A stretch of 52,736 nt of DNA from Candidatus Tayloriibacteriota bacterium (GCA_028286665.1 JAQBRD010000028.1:1-52736), one strand, 5' to 3'. Counted from the stretch's first letter, positions 1 through 8,413 are shown. The notes: generated by a model not told the origin, from the letters alone. Numbers and translations are program-made.

Positions 1-2
1 CA

Positions 3-221
3 TTTCTCAGTATCAAGAAAGGAAACGAGAAGTTTGTGAAAACAAAGGCAGATTTTGAAAAGACATGCGAGACGATACAAATAGGAAAATACAGCTACAA
101 ATCATGCGCAGGAAGTTCAGACACGTACCGAACTAGTTTCTCCCCGATCGGAGTCTGCGACAATGGGATGGGTCAGCCCGACTGCATCGACGCAGTGAGA
201 GTCTGGGATAAGAGTCATTAG
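3..221 (+). CDS. Possible C-terminal fragment of a cysteine-containing protein
   Basis: The frame is open from the window edge to a TAG stop and would encode at least 72 residues. A GTG at 36 is the only visible start, so this is probably the tail of a gene that begins outside the window. It contains four cysteines (CETI, KSCAG, GVCDNG, PDC), as secreted proteins with disulfides often do; the nearby pilins also carry CGxxC-type pairs. It overlaps the tail of the opposite-strand HD-domain gene by 105 bases, which is long for a convergent overlap, so the exact end of one of the two genes is uncertain. Function not recognised. Confidence 0.3.
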   Translation, partial: FLSIKKGNEKFVKTKADFEKTCETIQIGKYSYKSCAGSSDTYRTSFSPIGVCDNGMGQPDCIDAVRVWDKSH

Positions 222-830
222 AACTGAGTCGTCGCTGATATCCTCCGGCCTCATGTTCGAAACCAAAAAAATCTGCCGCTCGATATTTCCGAGCGCTGCA
301 TAATGCCGCTCGAGAGCTTCCGGACTCATCGCATTCCTGACGCGGCCTTCATATCGCTTTCGAAGATCCGCAGTTCGTTCTGCGATCGAGAGAACTCCCT
401 TCGGGCCGACGCGCATATCCGCATATGCGCAGATCTTCTGGCCAAGCGAGTTCCCTGACTCCGTTTCAAGCAATTTCCTGAAACCGACATTGTCGACGAA
501 GACGAGCGTCTTTTCTGATGCTCCGACTTCCCTGGCGATGCGCTCCGTGGCAGCGTGCTCATCAGAACCATATTTCAGAATGAATTCGTCTTTTATTTTC
601 TGCCAATATTCGATGCCTTCCGGCTGCACGAATTCTGGAAAATGGGTCAGGTCGAATTTGATGATGTTGCCCATGTCGTGCAGGAGGCATGCGAGGACGA
701 CCTCATGAGTCTCCGTGAAGCCGTCGATCGATTCGCAGATCTGCTTTGCGACCGCAGCGACGCGGAGCTGATGCGTCTGGAGATTCGGCATAAGGCGGTA
801 TTCGGAATAGATTTCGCGGATGGGTTTCAT
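117..830 (-). CDS. HD-domain metal-dependent phosphohydrolase family protein
   Basis: A 237-residue protein with the HD-superfamily signature: a first histidine in LQTHQLRVAAVA (about residue 20), then LLHDMGN (about residues 50-56) with the adjacent His-Asp that gives the family its name. Members bind metals and hydrolyse phosphomonoesters, nucleotides or cyclic dinucleotides; the substrate cannot be told here. It appears soluble, with no signal peptide. An extended -10 box (TGCTATAAT, the TATAAT at 839-844 on the minus strand) lies 8 nt before the ATG, so the mRNA is probably leaderless. The last 35 residues overlap a possible convergent gene fragment. Confidence 0.85.
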   Translation of the reverse strand: MKPIREIYSEYRLMPNLQTHQLRVAAVAKQICESIDGFTETHEVVLACLLHDMGNIIKFDLTHFPEFVQPEGIEYWQKIKDEFILKYGSDEHAATERIAREVGASEKTLVFVDNVGFRKLLETESGNSLGQKICAYADMRVGPKGVLSIAERTADLRKRYEGRVRNAMSPEALERHYAALGNIERQIFLVSNMRPEDISDDSVLMTLIPDSHCVDAVGLTHPIVADSDRGETSSVRV

Positions 831-866
831 CGGGATCGATTATAGCATGAGCCCCCTAGGTGCTTG

Positions 867-894
867 TTGTCATATTCGCATAATGCGATAGAAT
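867..894 (+). promoter_or_regulatory. Promoter of the 902-1273 gene
   Basis: TTGTCA (867-872), a 16-nt spacer and TAGAAT (889-894). The -10 box ends 7 nt before the ATG, so transcription would start at or beside the start codon, giving a leaderless mRNA. Confidence 0.5.
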
Positions 895-901
895 TAGCCC
901 T

Positions 902-1273
902 ATGGAAAATGTAGAGTTCGACGGCGAAAGCAGGAATCAGAGATACGGAACACTTCAATCGAATCAAGCGTACGGCAACCCTCGAGCATCGGGAATCTTG
1001 GGATGGCTGATAGAGAAGAAAATCGTCGGGTCAGAGCAGGTTGCTCGATCTCTCCTTCTCGTGCTCGTGATCCTGTGCTTTCTGATAAGCGGATATCTGA
1101 TCTATTCGGCTTACTACAAAGGAGGATCCGCAAGCACGATCAAGACAACCTACGAGCAGAAGCTTGAAATCTACAAGAATAAGCTGCCAGCAGACCTGTC
1201 CCCTGAAGATCGTCAGAAAATGATCGATGATTATAATAGCGTATATCAAAACACTCATGCATCTAAAAAATAG
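902..1273 (+). CDS. Small single-pass membrane protein, unrecognised
   Basis: A 123-residue protein. A polar N-terminal region of about 48 residues is followed by one strong membrane helix (SLLLVLVILCFLISGYLIYS, about residues 50-69). The charged C-terminal part carries a DLSPEDRQKMIDDYNS-type helix and is probably extracytoplasmic. No known domain is recognised. Its stop codon overlaps the start of the following pilin gene by 17 bases, so the two are co-transcribed and the protein may belong to the pilus or secretion machinery; that is inference from position. Confidence 0.75.
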   Translation: MENVEFDGESRNQRYGTLQSNQAYGNPRASGILGWLIEKKIVGSEQVARSLLLVLVILCFLISGYLIYSAYYKGGSASTIKTTYEQKLEIYKNKLPADLSPEDRQKMIDDYNSVYQNTHASKK

Positions 1274-1781
1274 GAAAATTGAGAGCGGCTTCACGCTGAT
1301 CGAACTGCTCGTCGTCATAGCGATCATCGGACTGCTATCGAGCATAATACTCGCATCCCTTTCGGCAGCTCGCGCCAAGGCCCGTGACGCTCATCGATTT
1401 TCCTATATACGTCAAATAAACAACGCGATACTGCTCTACATCTCGAGCTTCAACGTCGCGCCGCCGAGCATCCTGGTTGCAAACAACGTACCCAATAATC
1501 CCCTCGTATATGAAAGCACTGATTCGAATTGGATCAACGGCCCGACTGCGCAGGATCAGTTCATTCCGGCCCTATTGCCATATCTGAAGAAACTTCCGCA
1601 CGACCCCTGCGGCGGCAGCTGTCCCGACGGAGTTCTTCGCAGCTATGAATATCTCGCGGTGCCTGGAACCGATCGCTACAAGATCTTCGTAAACAGCCTT
1701 GAGAAGAAAAGCGGCGCATACGGCTTCAACACCACCAATATTTCGTCGCTGATCGTGCAATCGCCGACGAGCGCGTTCTAG
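1257..1781 (+). CDS. Type IV pilin-like protein with class III prepilin signal
   Basis: A 174-residue protein with a classic prepilin peptidase site: a short basic leader, then G|FTLIELLVVIAI with Glu at +5, followed by the long hydrophobic helix used for membrane retention and filament packing. The globular part contains a DPCGGSCPDG segment, a likely disulfide loop as in GspG-like pseudopilins. The start at 1257 gives a leader of normal length; an upstream in-frame ATG at 1227 would add ten hydrophobic residues. A polytopic membrane protein follows after 18 nt. The same pair of genes is repeated in inverted orientation at 3834-5876. Confidence 0.85.
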   Translation: MHLKNRKIESGFTLIELLVVIAIIGLLSSIILASLSAARAKARDAHRFSYIRQINNAILLYISSFNVAPPSILVANNVPNNPLVYESTDSNWINGPTAQDQFIPALLPYLKKLPHDPCGGSCPDGVLRSYEYLAVPGTDRYKIFVNSLEKKSGAYGFNTTNISSLIVQSPTSAF

Positions 1782-1799
1782 AAAAACACCATCCATTCT

Positions 1800-3161
1800 A
1801 TGAGCAGCATCCTGTTCGAGCTATTTCACGGATTCGTAAACACATTCGCTTCCGGCAGGAGCACGATAAAATTGTTCCTCTTCGTCGCGATCCTGCTGCT
1901 ATTCGCCTGCTGGAACCTGCTTATCCGAAAAAATAATTTTTCCTTTTCCGAGAAGATCCGAACATGGACGCTCAATGCTTTCTGGATTTCAATCTTCGGA
2001 GGCTTCGCCTGGGGAATATTCGGGACCTTCTGCCTCTACTCGGAACTAAGCTTGCCGCTGCGGGACACCTTGCTCATCATGTCCCGCCATTCCATTTCCA
2101 CAACGCAATTCTTCCACACGCATGTGATGAAGATAGCTGCCGGCTTTCTGGCGAACCTCTTCTCTGTTTCATCTCTGAATGCGGATCTGGGCACCGCTTT
2201 CCTGAATTTCCTTCCAAGTTATTTCACCGTCATCTCAGTCGCATTCTTCTTTGCAGTGAGCATCTCCGGCATCTCGGTCTTATTCGTGCTCTGGGAGAAG
2301 AATAGGCACAGCCTGCTGAAGCAGCTCCTATCGCTTATCCTCGTCTTCTCTGTCGTGAAGAACGTCGTAGACGGAGGCTTCCTGAATTATGAGGCTATTC
2401 CCGCCCTTATCACCCTCTGGATCATCGCATACGGCACATCATGGAAAAGGTCCTCGGCCGTCATGATAACGCTCGCCATGAGCATCTTCCTATTCGCATT
2501 CTGGGGCTGTTCGATCGGACTTCTCGATATTGCCGGATTTGCGAAATATCTGAAGCATTCGTTCACGCTTTTCGCATTATATATCGGGATTTTCGGGCTA
2601 TCAGAACAAGGCCTGGCGAAGCGCCTGCCCATCCTGCTCTGCAGCATCGGCGCGCTCGGAGTTATCTATACAGGAATTTATTCATCAGTCGACGATCTGT
2701 CGTATACGAGAATGTCCATCTCGGGAACAACAGCGTATCTCGGGACATATTCGAAAAGCTTCAAGGGAACCAAGATAGATCAGGTCGGCGAACTGAGTCT
2801 GTATAAGATTCAGGCGAAAGAGCCGCTCGTCGTCGATGATATCCTGAAGGAAGGCGGGGACAATTCGACATACTTCCCGGTTTCCATCGAATGGAACACC
2901 TGCTTTCCTCAGAAAGAGATCCGGCGGACTGCCGACCTGATTTCGCTCGAGCCGATATCAATCTCGAAGATAACCCACGAATCGATGCGCATCGACAGCG
3001 CGAGACTTATTGCTCGCGATGGTCGTTTCTACAGATACTCGGTAACATTCTCCGTAGCCGGCTGCCTGCCAAGGCCGCTGAACTTCCTCCATGAGATCCT
3101 GAGGGAGTCGGGAGTGACCGATGCCGTGCTATTCTCTGATCTCAACAAGGAATATGAATGA
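1800..3161 (+). CDS. Polytopic membrane protein paired with a pilin, family unknown
   Basis: A 453-residue protein with many hydrophobic helices (roughly ten) in the first 300 residues, then a C-terminal domain of about 150 residues that is probably extracytoplasmic. That domain contains IEWNTCFPQ and, about 55 residues later, AGCLPRP. The protein at 3834-5219 has the same organisation: LPWNTCMPTG, a matching V(V/N)DIL segment before it, and a second cysteine near its end. The two are clear paralogues, and each follows a pilin gene. The conserved cysteine pair suggests a disulfide. A role in pilin display or modification is inferred from this repeated pairing only. Confidence 0.8.
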   Translation: MSSILFELFHGFVNTFASGRSTIKLFLFVAILLLFACWNLLIRKNNFSFSEKIRTWTLNAFWISIFGGFAWGIFGTFCLYSELSLPLRDTLLIMSRHSISTTQFFHTHVMKIAAGFLANLFSVSSLNADLGTAFLNFLPSYFTVISVAFFFAVSISGISVLFVLWEKNRHSLLKQLLSLILVFSVVKNVVDGGFLNYEAIPALITLWIIAYGTSWKRSSAVMITLAMSIFLFAFWGCSIGLLDIAGFAKYLKHSFTLFALYIGIFGLSEQGLAKRLPILLCSIGALGVIYTGIYSSVDDLSYTRMSISGTTAYLGTYSKSFKGTKIDQVGELSLYKIQAKEPLVVDDILKEGGDNSTYFPVSIEWNTCFPQKEIRRTADLISLEPISISKITHESMRIDSARLIARDGRFYRYSVTFSVAGCLPRPLNFLHEILRESGVTDAVLFSDLNKEYE

Positions 3162-3660
3162 TATATTTCGCATATCGGTAGACACGCTCTGGTTCATAGT
3201 GCCCTGCTTGCTCGTCAACAGCGCGCTGAATCTTTTTTATGAGACGAAGCGGAAATACGACGCTGAACGATACGATATGCCTTTCGATTTCGGCTTGTTT
3301 CTGGGAAAGAACAGGATCTTGGGGCAATCCACCACCTGGGGCGGACTGCTGATCTCCCTCCTTATCGGACTCCTGTTGTCGTATTTCTTTGCCGACATCC
3401 ACGGCCTAGCTATCGGCTTGGGATGCTTCTTCGGACATGCATTGGGAAGCTTCATTAAGCGGCGGTTCGGAATAGCGAGGGGTGCCTATCTGCCGATAGT
3501 GGATCATGGCGACTATGTTCTTCTCACAGGGGCTCTATTGCTGCTATCCTCTGATCTTCCGATTGAAGCATATGCAGCGGGAGTCGTCTCCATCCTCGTG
3601 ATGCACCCGATCATCTGCATCGTCGCCCACAAGGCAGGCTTTCGGGATAATCCGCTATAG
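3154..3660 (+). CDS. CDP-archaeol synthase (CarS)-like membrane protein
   Basis: A 168-residue protein with about five membrane helices. It contains GHALGSFIKRRFGIARG followed by LPIVDHGDYVL, close to the CarS/CdsA-like signature (G-D-x-x-x-S-x-x-K-R, then D) of enzymes that transfer CMP from CTP to a lipid phosphate. CarS acts on unsaturated archaeal lipids; in bacteria with such genes the true substrate is unknown. The first Asp of the usual GDALGS is His here. The ATG at 3154 overlaps the previous stop by 8 nt, implying translational coupling; an upstream in-frame ATG at 3121 lies inside the preceding gene and is less likely. Confidence 0.65.
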   Translation: MNDIFRISVDTLWFIVPCLLVNSALNLFYETKRKYDAERYDMPFDFGLFLGKNRILGQSTTWGGLLISLLIGLLLSYFFADIHGLAIGLGCFFGHALGSFIKRRFGIARGAYLPIVDHGDYVLLTGALLLLSSDLPIEAYAAGVVSILVMHPIICIVAHKAGFRDNPL

Positions 3661-3668
3661 AGCTTTTG

Positions 3669-3742
3669 TGCGCCTGCTTGGATTCGAACCAAGGACCCTC
3701 GAGGTATAAGCTCGATGCTCTAACCAACTGAGCTACAGGCGC
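3669..3742 (-). tRNA. tRNA-Ile (anticodon UAU)
   Basis: The minus strand folds as a complete tRNA: acceptor GCGCCTG/CAGGCGC, D arm with AGTTGGTTA loop, anticodon stem TCGAG/CTCGA, and T arm CTTGG-TTCGAAT-CCAAG. The anticodon loop is CTTATAC, so the anticodon is TAT and reads AUA (Ile). The discriminator is A and the 3' CCA is not encoded. Most bacteria decode AUA with a CAU tRNA converted by TilS; a direct UAU tRNA is less common. Confidence 0.93.
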
Positions 3743-3833
3743 ATCTTCGCGGCGAAGATTGCCGCGGAAGTAATCATAGACAACAAAGCGCAAAAAGGCA
3801 AAGTTTCGTCAGGAAATTCCTGCGCTACAGAGC

Positions 3834-5219
3834 CTAATCCTCCTGCTCTCTCAGATCATACACCGTGAACGACGGCAACTGTTCGGATATGATTTCAGGC
3901 ACGAGGATCGATGAATGCTCGACGAGGCATGGCCGCGTGACGAGCGACATGTCGTATTGATATCCGCTCGCGATTCTCCCCTGCAAAGCAGTCATGAAGT
4001 ATGAGGGCGTACGTTTTTCGAAATGCATGAGCGGCTTGAATGAAGTGATCTTGAAATTCGTCACGACAGGAGCGCCAGTCGGCATGCAGGTATTCCAAGG
4101 CAAGGTGATCGGGAGCTGCGACGGATCGAATTGCGTCATCGGGAGGATGTCGTTGACGATGTACCGAGTCGTCGATGCTGGCGAGAACGCATAGAGATTG
4201 ATATTGCCGGCAGTGCCGATATCGGTATAATTCTCGCCCTGGAGCGGCTGATACGACATCACGTATGCTCCCGCCTGCGGATCGATCTGCTGATAGAGAT
4301 ATGAGAATGAGCTGAGGCGATTGTATATCTGAAGCAGGAACGGGATGCTCGCGAGGATGAGCACGAGATAGCTCAGCCTCGTCGCACCGAATGCGTAGAA
4401 GGCGTAGATCGTGCTCAGGAGCGTGATCGATCCGAAGGCGATGAGCACATTCGAGATATAGAAGCTTTCGTTCTGGAAATACCCTCCGATGAAAAGAACT
4501 GCGAGCAGCATGAAATATCCCACGACGCCGATCACCGAAGTGACTTGGGCCTTGTACGATTCCCTGAGCGCAAGCAGCGTGAGGAATATCAGTCCGACGA
4601 CAGCTTCCACGCTCAATGAGCCGCCCGAGAAAAGCGATTTGAGGATCATGAATGAGCTCACGACGAAGAGCACATAGAACATCACGCGCCTATTCGTAGG
4701 AATGGTCGCAAGATGCGGTACCTGAGAGACAAAGAAAGCGATCATAGCCACGAGCACTGTTCCCGCGAGGAACGAGAGGAGGAATGCCGCATGCAAGGAA
4801 AGGATTCCGCTTGCAAGCAGATTCTCACGGAGAAGCTGGAGCGAAGCGCTCATTCCTCCTTCGTGCAGTACCGCATGCGAAAGCAGCGGAATATGATGCC
4901 GCGCGAGGACCATGCATGAGATGATAAATTTGATCACATACGCGCCTGCAACTGTCCCGAGAGCCCAATACGCCGAAGTCGAGACTTTCCGTTTATGCTC
5001 CATTATGCGATCGCCTGCGTACCAGAGCACCGCTATGCCGAAGGCGTACATGAGAAAAAGAAATGCGGTCGTATCGCCACGCCCCGACGTCACTACGTTT
5101 ACGATCGTGTATATGAATGTATGGAAGAATGAGGACAGGAGAAAAGCGATCATCAGCAGCACGATCACTCCGAGAGTGTATGCGGCGCTCATTCCTGAAA
5201 TTGATAGGTGTTTTTTCAT
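3834..5219 (-). CDS. Polytopic membrane protein paired with a pilin, family unknown
   Basis: A 461-residue paralogue of the 1800-3161 protein: about ten hydrophobic helices, then a C-terminal domain with LPWNTCMPTG and a second cysteine in TRPCLVE. It lies 21 nt downstream of a pilin gene on the same strand, exactly as its paralogue does on the plus strand. The N-terminal membrane part resembles polytopic lipid-linked transferases in general organisation, but no catalytic motif was recognised. Function unknown. Confidence 0.8.
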   Translation of the reverse strand: MKKHLSISGMSAAYTLGVIVLLMIAFLLSSFFHTFIYTIVNVVTSGRGDTTAFLFLMYAFGIAVLWYAGDRIMEHKRKVSTSAYWALGTVAGAYVIKFIISCMVLARHHIPLLSHAVLHEGGMSASLQLLRENLLASGILSLHAAFLLSFLAGTVLVAMIAFFVSQVPHLATIPTNRRVMFYVLFVVSSFMILKSLFSGGSLSVEAVVGLIFLTLLALRESYKAQVTSVIGVVGYFMLLAVLFIGGYFQNESFYISNVLIAFGSITLLSTIYAFYAFGATRLSYLVLILASIPFLLQIYNRLSSFSYLYQQIDPQAGAYVMSYQPLQGENYTDIGTAGNINLYAFSPASTTRYIVNDILPMTQFDPSQLPITLPWNTCMPTGAPVVTNFKITSFKPLMHFEKRTPSYFMTALQGRIASGYQYDMSLVTRPCLVEHSSILVPEIISEQLPSFTVYDLREQED

Positions 5220-5240
5220 GAAAACGTATTACTAATTGGC

Positions 5241-5876
5241 CTAATACCCGCCCCCTCCGCCGCTGGGTGGTGGCGGCGGCGGCGCAGTATATGTCGGCGT
5301 ATAAAATGTGCCGAGCTGAGAGAATGTCGAGAACCCGCTTTGCGGCCGACTTGCCCGCTGCTCGAGCGTTGTAAAGACCTGGTATGAACTGTCAGTGACC
5401 GCCTCGGGATCGCAGCCGCCCGTAGTATTGCACCTGAAATAGACAGCAGCCGGTGAGACATACACGTATCCAAGGCCATTGGCGCAGTTTGTTCCGCAGC
5501 TCTCTTCTTTGATCGTAGGAATGTATTTCTTGAGATCCAACTTCAGCTTGCTCCATGCCGCAGCGGAAGCGGCATCGGAAGCGGCATCGCCGTAAGAAGG
5601 GTTCGATTTCGCAACGCAGCCGAACACGCTCGCGCCTGAAAGCAGCGTCGATGAAGGACATGTCCCTCCGAGCGTCGGTGCTTTGCCGGTTTCGGTGACA
5701 TAGAGCTGGATGGCATTATCGATCTGATGGACGGTCTGCAGACGAGCTGCGTCATTGGCTTTCCTCCTTGCCGTAGTGAGCGATGCGAGCACGACGCTCG
5801 TGAGCAAGCTCATTATCGAAATGACCACGAGCAATTCGACCAGGGTGAATCCTCTGTTCTCAGATGGGATTTTCAT
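5241..5876 (-). CDS. Type IV pilin-like protein with proline/glycine tail
   Basis: A 211-residue class III prepilin. MKIPSENRG precedes the cleavage site and FTLVELLVVISI follows it, with Glu at +5. The globular part has several cysteines, including a CGTNCANG loop matching the CGGSCPDG loop of the pilin at 1257-1781. The C terminus is a flexible tail of six prolines, then SGGGGGY, which may be surface exposed. It is the first gene of a pair with the membrane protein at 3834-5219. A GT-C-type glycosyltransferase is the next gene upstream, 73 nt away. Confidence 0.85.
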   Translation of the reverse strand: MKIPSENRGFTLVELLVVISIMSLLTSVVLASLTTARRKANDAARLQTVHQIDNAIQLYVTETGKAPTLGGTCPSSTLLSGASVFGCVAKSNPSYGDAASDAASAAAWSKLKLDLKKYIPTIKEESCGTNCANGLGYVYVSPAAVYFRCNTTGGCDPEAVTDSSYQVFTTLEQRASRPQSGFSTFSQLGTFYTPTYTAPPPPPPSGGGGGY

Positions 5877-5949
5877 ATGGGAGTATTGTATACCAGAATC
5901 AAGCCGGGCGCATATCGAATTCGTGCGGCATGGGGATAACCGCGCAGGA

Positions 5950-7611
5950 TTATTTTCGCCGAGCTGATGAAACGGCCCACCCTATATATATGCAGGCGGA
6001 ACCGAGGATCAGCCATCCAAGCCAGAGCGGCAGCACGACGCGGCCCGAAGGGCCTTTGAAAGGAACCGATGAATTATTCGCATAGACCATGAGGCCGTCC
6101 TTCTTCTCAGTCACGAGATGGAATTGCGATTCGATATGGAATTTCTTCGCGCCGAGCGGAACGATGAGATTTCCATCGGCATCGATCTGGTCTTTATTCA
6201 CGAGGAATATCGCAGCCTTCGAAAGATCGAATCCTTCCTGCCAATGATATTCCGGCGAACGGAGATTCGACATCTTGCGGTCGGACATCGCCGCGAAGAA
6301 CTGCGAAAGGATGTATATCCGATGCTCGAGGAATTCCTCGCTGTCGAGATGGTGCGCGACGCTCGCGATCACCGCGTCAGGCGGCGTATTGGCTGCGATA
6401 TAGTCTGCGATCTCCAGATTCTCCGGATTGAAATGGATCGAGATGTTCGAGCCGAGATAGTGACGGCTCTGTGGCAGCGTCGCTTCGAGGAAGAGATGAT
6501 ATCTGGTCTGAATCGAAAAGACTCCGGAGGAGGATTGGAAATAGATTCCCCAAACGAGACTCAGGAAGAAAGCAGCAGCGAATGCCGCAGAGAAAGCCCG
6601 TCGAAACCGCATCGGATTTCCCGAAGGAAGAAGCTGCCTCATATTCGCCGCAGCGAAAGCTACGATTACCATCATGGCCCAGACCCCGATGCTGTATATG
6701 TAGCGGGAAAATTCGAAATATGCCACCGGCAAAGATGCGAATGCGATCGCGAGGAAATAGCTGATGTCCGAATTGACGATGTTCTTCTTCCAATTGCGCG
6801 CGATGAGGAAGATTGAAATGATGAAAAGGATGAAGATGCTCGCGTTCATGGTCCTGAATTGCGTCGTGATCTCAGTGATCGTCCCGTAGCTCGAGTGGAA
6901 ATATCTGAGATATTCGAGGCTTGAAAGGATGTGGATAAGCCATGGAACATACAGGAGGAATGAAATGAGCAGTATCCTGAATGTCGCCTTCAGGTACTGT
7001 CGGTTGCAGATAGCCCATGCTGCGAGAGCGGCCGCCACGAAATACGGGAATACCATATGCGAATAGAAGATGACGGTCATGAGAATGCAGGCTCCTGCGT
7101 ATCCGACTCGGTCGGATCTCTTCATGAGTACGAGGAGCAGCGGACTGAGAAGGAAGACGAATGAGGCCGGTATCGTCACGCCTGCGAGCTTGATGAATGT
7201 GACGAAGCTCGTCGCAGAAAGCAGATAGTAGAAAGCTGTCTTCGGCGAGAACAGCTTCATGAGCGCGAGCCAGCTCAGGAGCAATCCGAGCATGATGCTC
7301 AAGCCGTTGAACAGCTGTATGGCCATGAAAGGTGTGATCTTGAGCGCGACGAGCGCCGCGAGGAAGAAATGGATGACTGGGGGATAGAGATGCGGGCGTC
7401 CGAGCGGAAGGCTGTCCCAATTCTCCGTGAGCGGCAGCCCTCCTTCCCTCACGAATGACTGAGCTGCCGCAAGATGATACGTCAGATCGCCGTCGATCGA
7501 GATAAAATTCTGCTGGAAGAAAAAAACGATGAGCGTGCTGAGGAATATGAGTATGAGGGCGGAAACTACATATCCGGAGATCGATTGAGGCGCAGTCCGA
7601 TTCGTATTCAT
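5950..7611 (-). CDS. GT-C-type membrane glycosyltransferase-like protein
   Basis: A 553-residue integral membrane protein with about twelve hydrophobic segments. The first extracytoplasmic loop contains DGDLTYHLAAAQSF, then WDSLPLGRPHLYPPVIH. That is the acidic-motif loop typical of GT-C fold enzymes (STT3 and PMT relatives), which transfer sugars from lipid carriers to proteins or glycans. The C-terminal part, from about residue 380, is a small soluble domain followed by a last helix. Its position beside two pilin genes makes surface-protein glycosylation a reasonable guess, but donor and acceptor are unknown. It starts 29 nt from the divergent YfiH-family gene. Confidence 0.75.
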   Translation of the reverse strand: MNTNRTAPQSISGYVVSALILIFLSTLIVFFFQQNFISIDGDLTYHLAAAQSFVREGGLPLTENWDSLPLGRPHLYPPVIHFFLAALVALKITPFMAIQLFNGLSIMLGLLLSWLALMKLFSPKTAFYYLLSATSFVTFIKLAGVTIPASFVFLLSPLLLVLMKRSDRVGYAGACILMTVIFYSHMVFPYFVAAALAAWAICNRQYLKATFRILLISFLLYVPWLIHILSSLEYLRYFHSSYGTITEITTQFRTMNASIFILFIISIFLIARNWKKNIVNSDISYFLAIAFASLPVAYFEFSRYIYSIGVWAMMVIVAFAAANMRQLLPSGNPMRFRRAFSAAFAAAFFLSLVWGIYFQSSSGVFSIQTRYHLFLEATLPQSRHYLGSNISIHFNPENLEIADYIAANTPPDAVIASVAHHLDSEEFLEHRIYILSQFFAAMSDRKMSNLRSPEYHWQEGFDLSKAAIFLVNKDQIDADGNLIVPLGAKKFHIESQFHLVTEKKDGLMVYANNSSVPFKGPSGRVVLPLWLGWLILGSACIYIGWAVSSARRK

Positions 7612-7640
7612 AGGAATTTATAGTATGATTGTAGCACAAA

Positions 7641-8339
7641 ATGCCGATCACCCGATTCAACAACCAGAAATTTTCCGTGATCTATGGCACGAAGGATGAC
7701 AAGGACATCAATGGACTTGCAGAAGACTCGGGCATCACGTCGCTCCTCGGCCTCGATCCGGCGGATCCGCATCGCCACGTCATCACGCTCGATCTCCAGA
7801 AGATCCCGCATTCGAGGACTCGGGTGAACGGGCACGGCATCATTCTCGGCAAGCATGCCGGCTTCATTCCATCGCTCGGCATGATGACCGCCGACTGCCC
7901 CGGCCTCGCCGTCATCAACGCCGCTGACGGAACTATCGGACTCCTTCATCTGAGCTGGCTCCAGCTCTATGCGCGCACCTCGAAGAAATTCTTCCGCACA
8001 TGGGCAGCGACATATCCGTACGATCCCGCTGATCTGAAGATATTCGTAGGCCCGAGCATCTGCAGCAAGTGCTTCACCCTGCAGGGCTGGAAAGGCTGGC
8101 TGCGCTTCGGGCTTTTCTCATTGAGCTCCTCGAGGAAATTCCTCATGAGATCGAAGGCCGGCGTGCGGTCGATCGATCTCCGCGGCATGCTCCGCGATCA
8201 GCTCATGCAGGCAGGCTTCGCCGATTCGCAGATCGATTTCTATCCGGACTGCACATTCGAGACCGCCAGCCTCTCATCGCATCGACGCGAAGGCAAGGCG
8301 AAGACGACGAGCAACGTCATCATCCTGAAAGTTTCATAG
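7641..8339 (+). CDS. YfiH/LACC1 (polyphenol oxidase-like) family protein
   Basis: A 232-residue protein of the multicopper-oxidase-like YfiH family, now known in other organisms as purine nucleoside-cleaving enzymes. It has MMTADCPGLAV with the active-site cysteine, GLLHLSWLQL at the place of the usual HAGW with the zinc-binding histidine, GPSICSKCF, and a C-terminal SSHRREGKAKTTSN segment like the usual SYRRDGKTGR. The HLSW variant and a slightly short N terminus are departures from the typical family. In many bacteria it lies near cell-wall or division genes; here it is convergent with ftsH. Confidence 0.75.
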   Translation: MPITRFNNQKFSVIYGTKDDKDINGLAEDSGITSLLGLDPADPHRHVITLDLQKIPHSRTRVNGHGIILGKHAGFIPSLGMMTADCPGLAVINAADGTIGLLHLSWLQLYARTSKKFFRTWAATYPYDPADLKIFVGPSICSKCFTLQGWKGWLRFGLFSLSSSRKFLMRSKAGVRSIDLRGMLRDQLMQAGFADSQIDFYPDCTFETASLSSHRREGKAKTTSNVIILKVS

Positions 8340-8345
8340 GGATAC

Positions 8346-8413
8346 AAGCAAACTAAATAGCACGAAAAAGGCGCTCTGCCCAGCGCGCCTTTTTCGTGCT
8401 ATTTAGTTTGCTT
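8346..8413. terminator. Long-stem bidirectional terminator between YfiH-family gene and ftsH
   Basis: Two perfectly complementary 29-nt arms (8346-8374 and 8385-8413) flank a 10-nt loop. Each arm has an A/T run beside a GGCGC/GCGCC core, so it can terminate both convergent genes. The right arm includes two bases of the ftsH stop codon. Confidence 0.85.

Noticed and set aside
6118-6816. 232-residue open frame antisense to the GT-C gene
   Set aside because: Highly charged shadow translation opposite a clear membrane protein gene.
8340-8413. Fourth copy of the three-way-junction element after ftsH
   Set aside because: It has the same long-arm design but only a 10-nt loop and none of the conserved core blocks.
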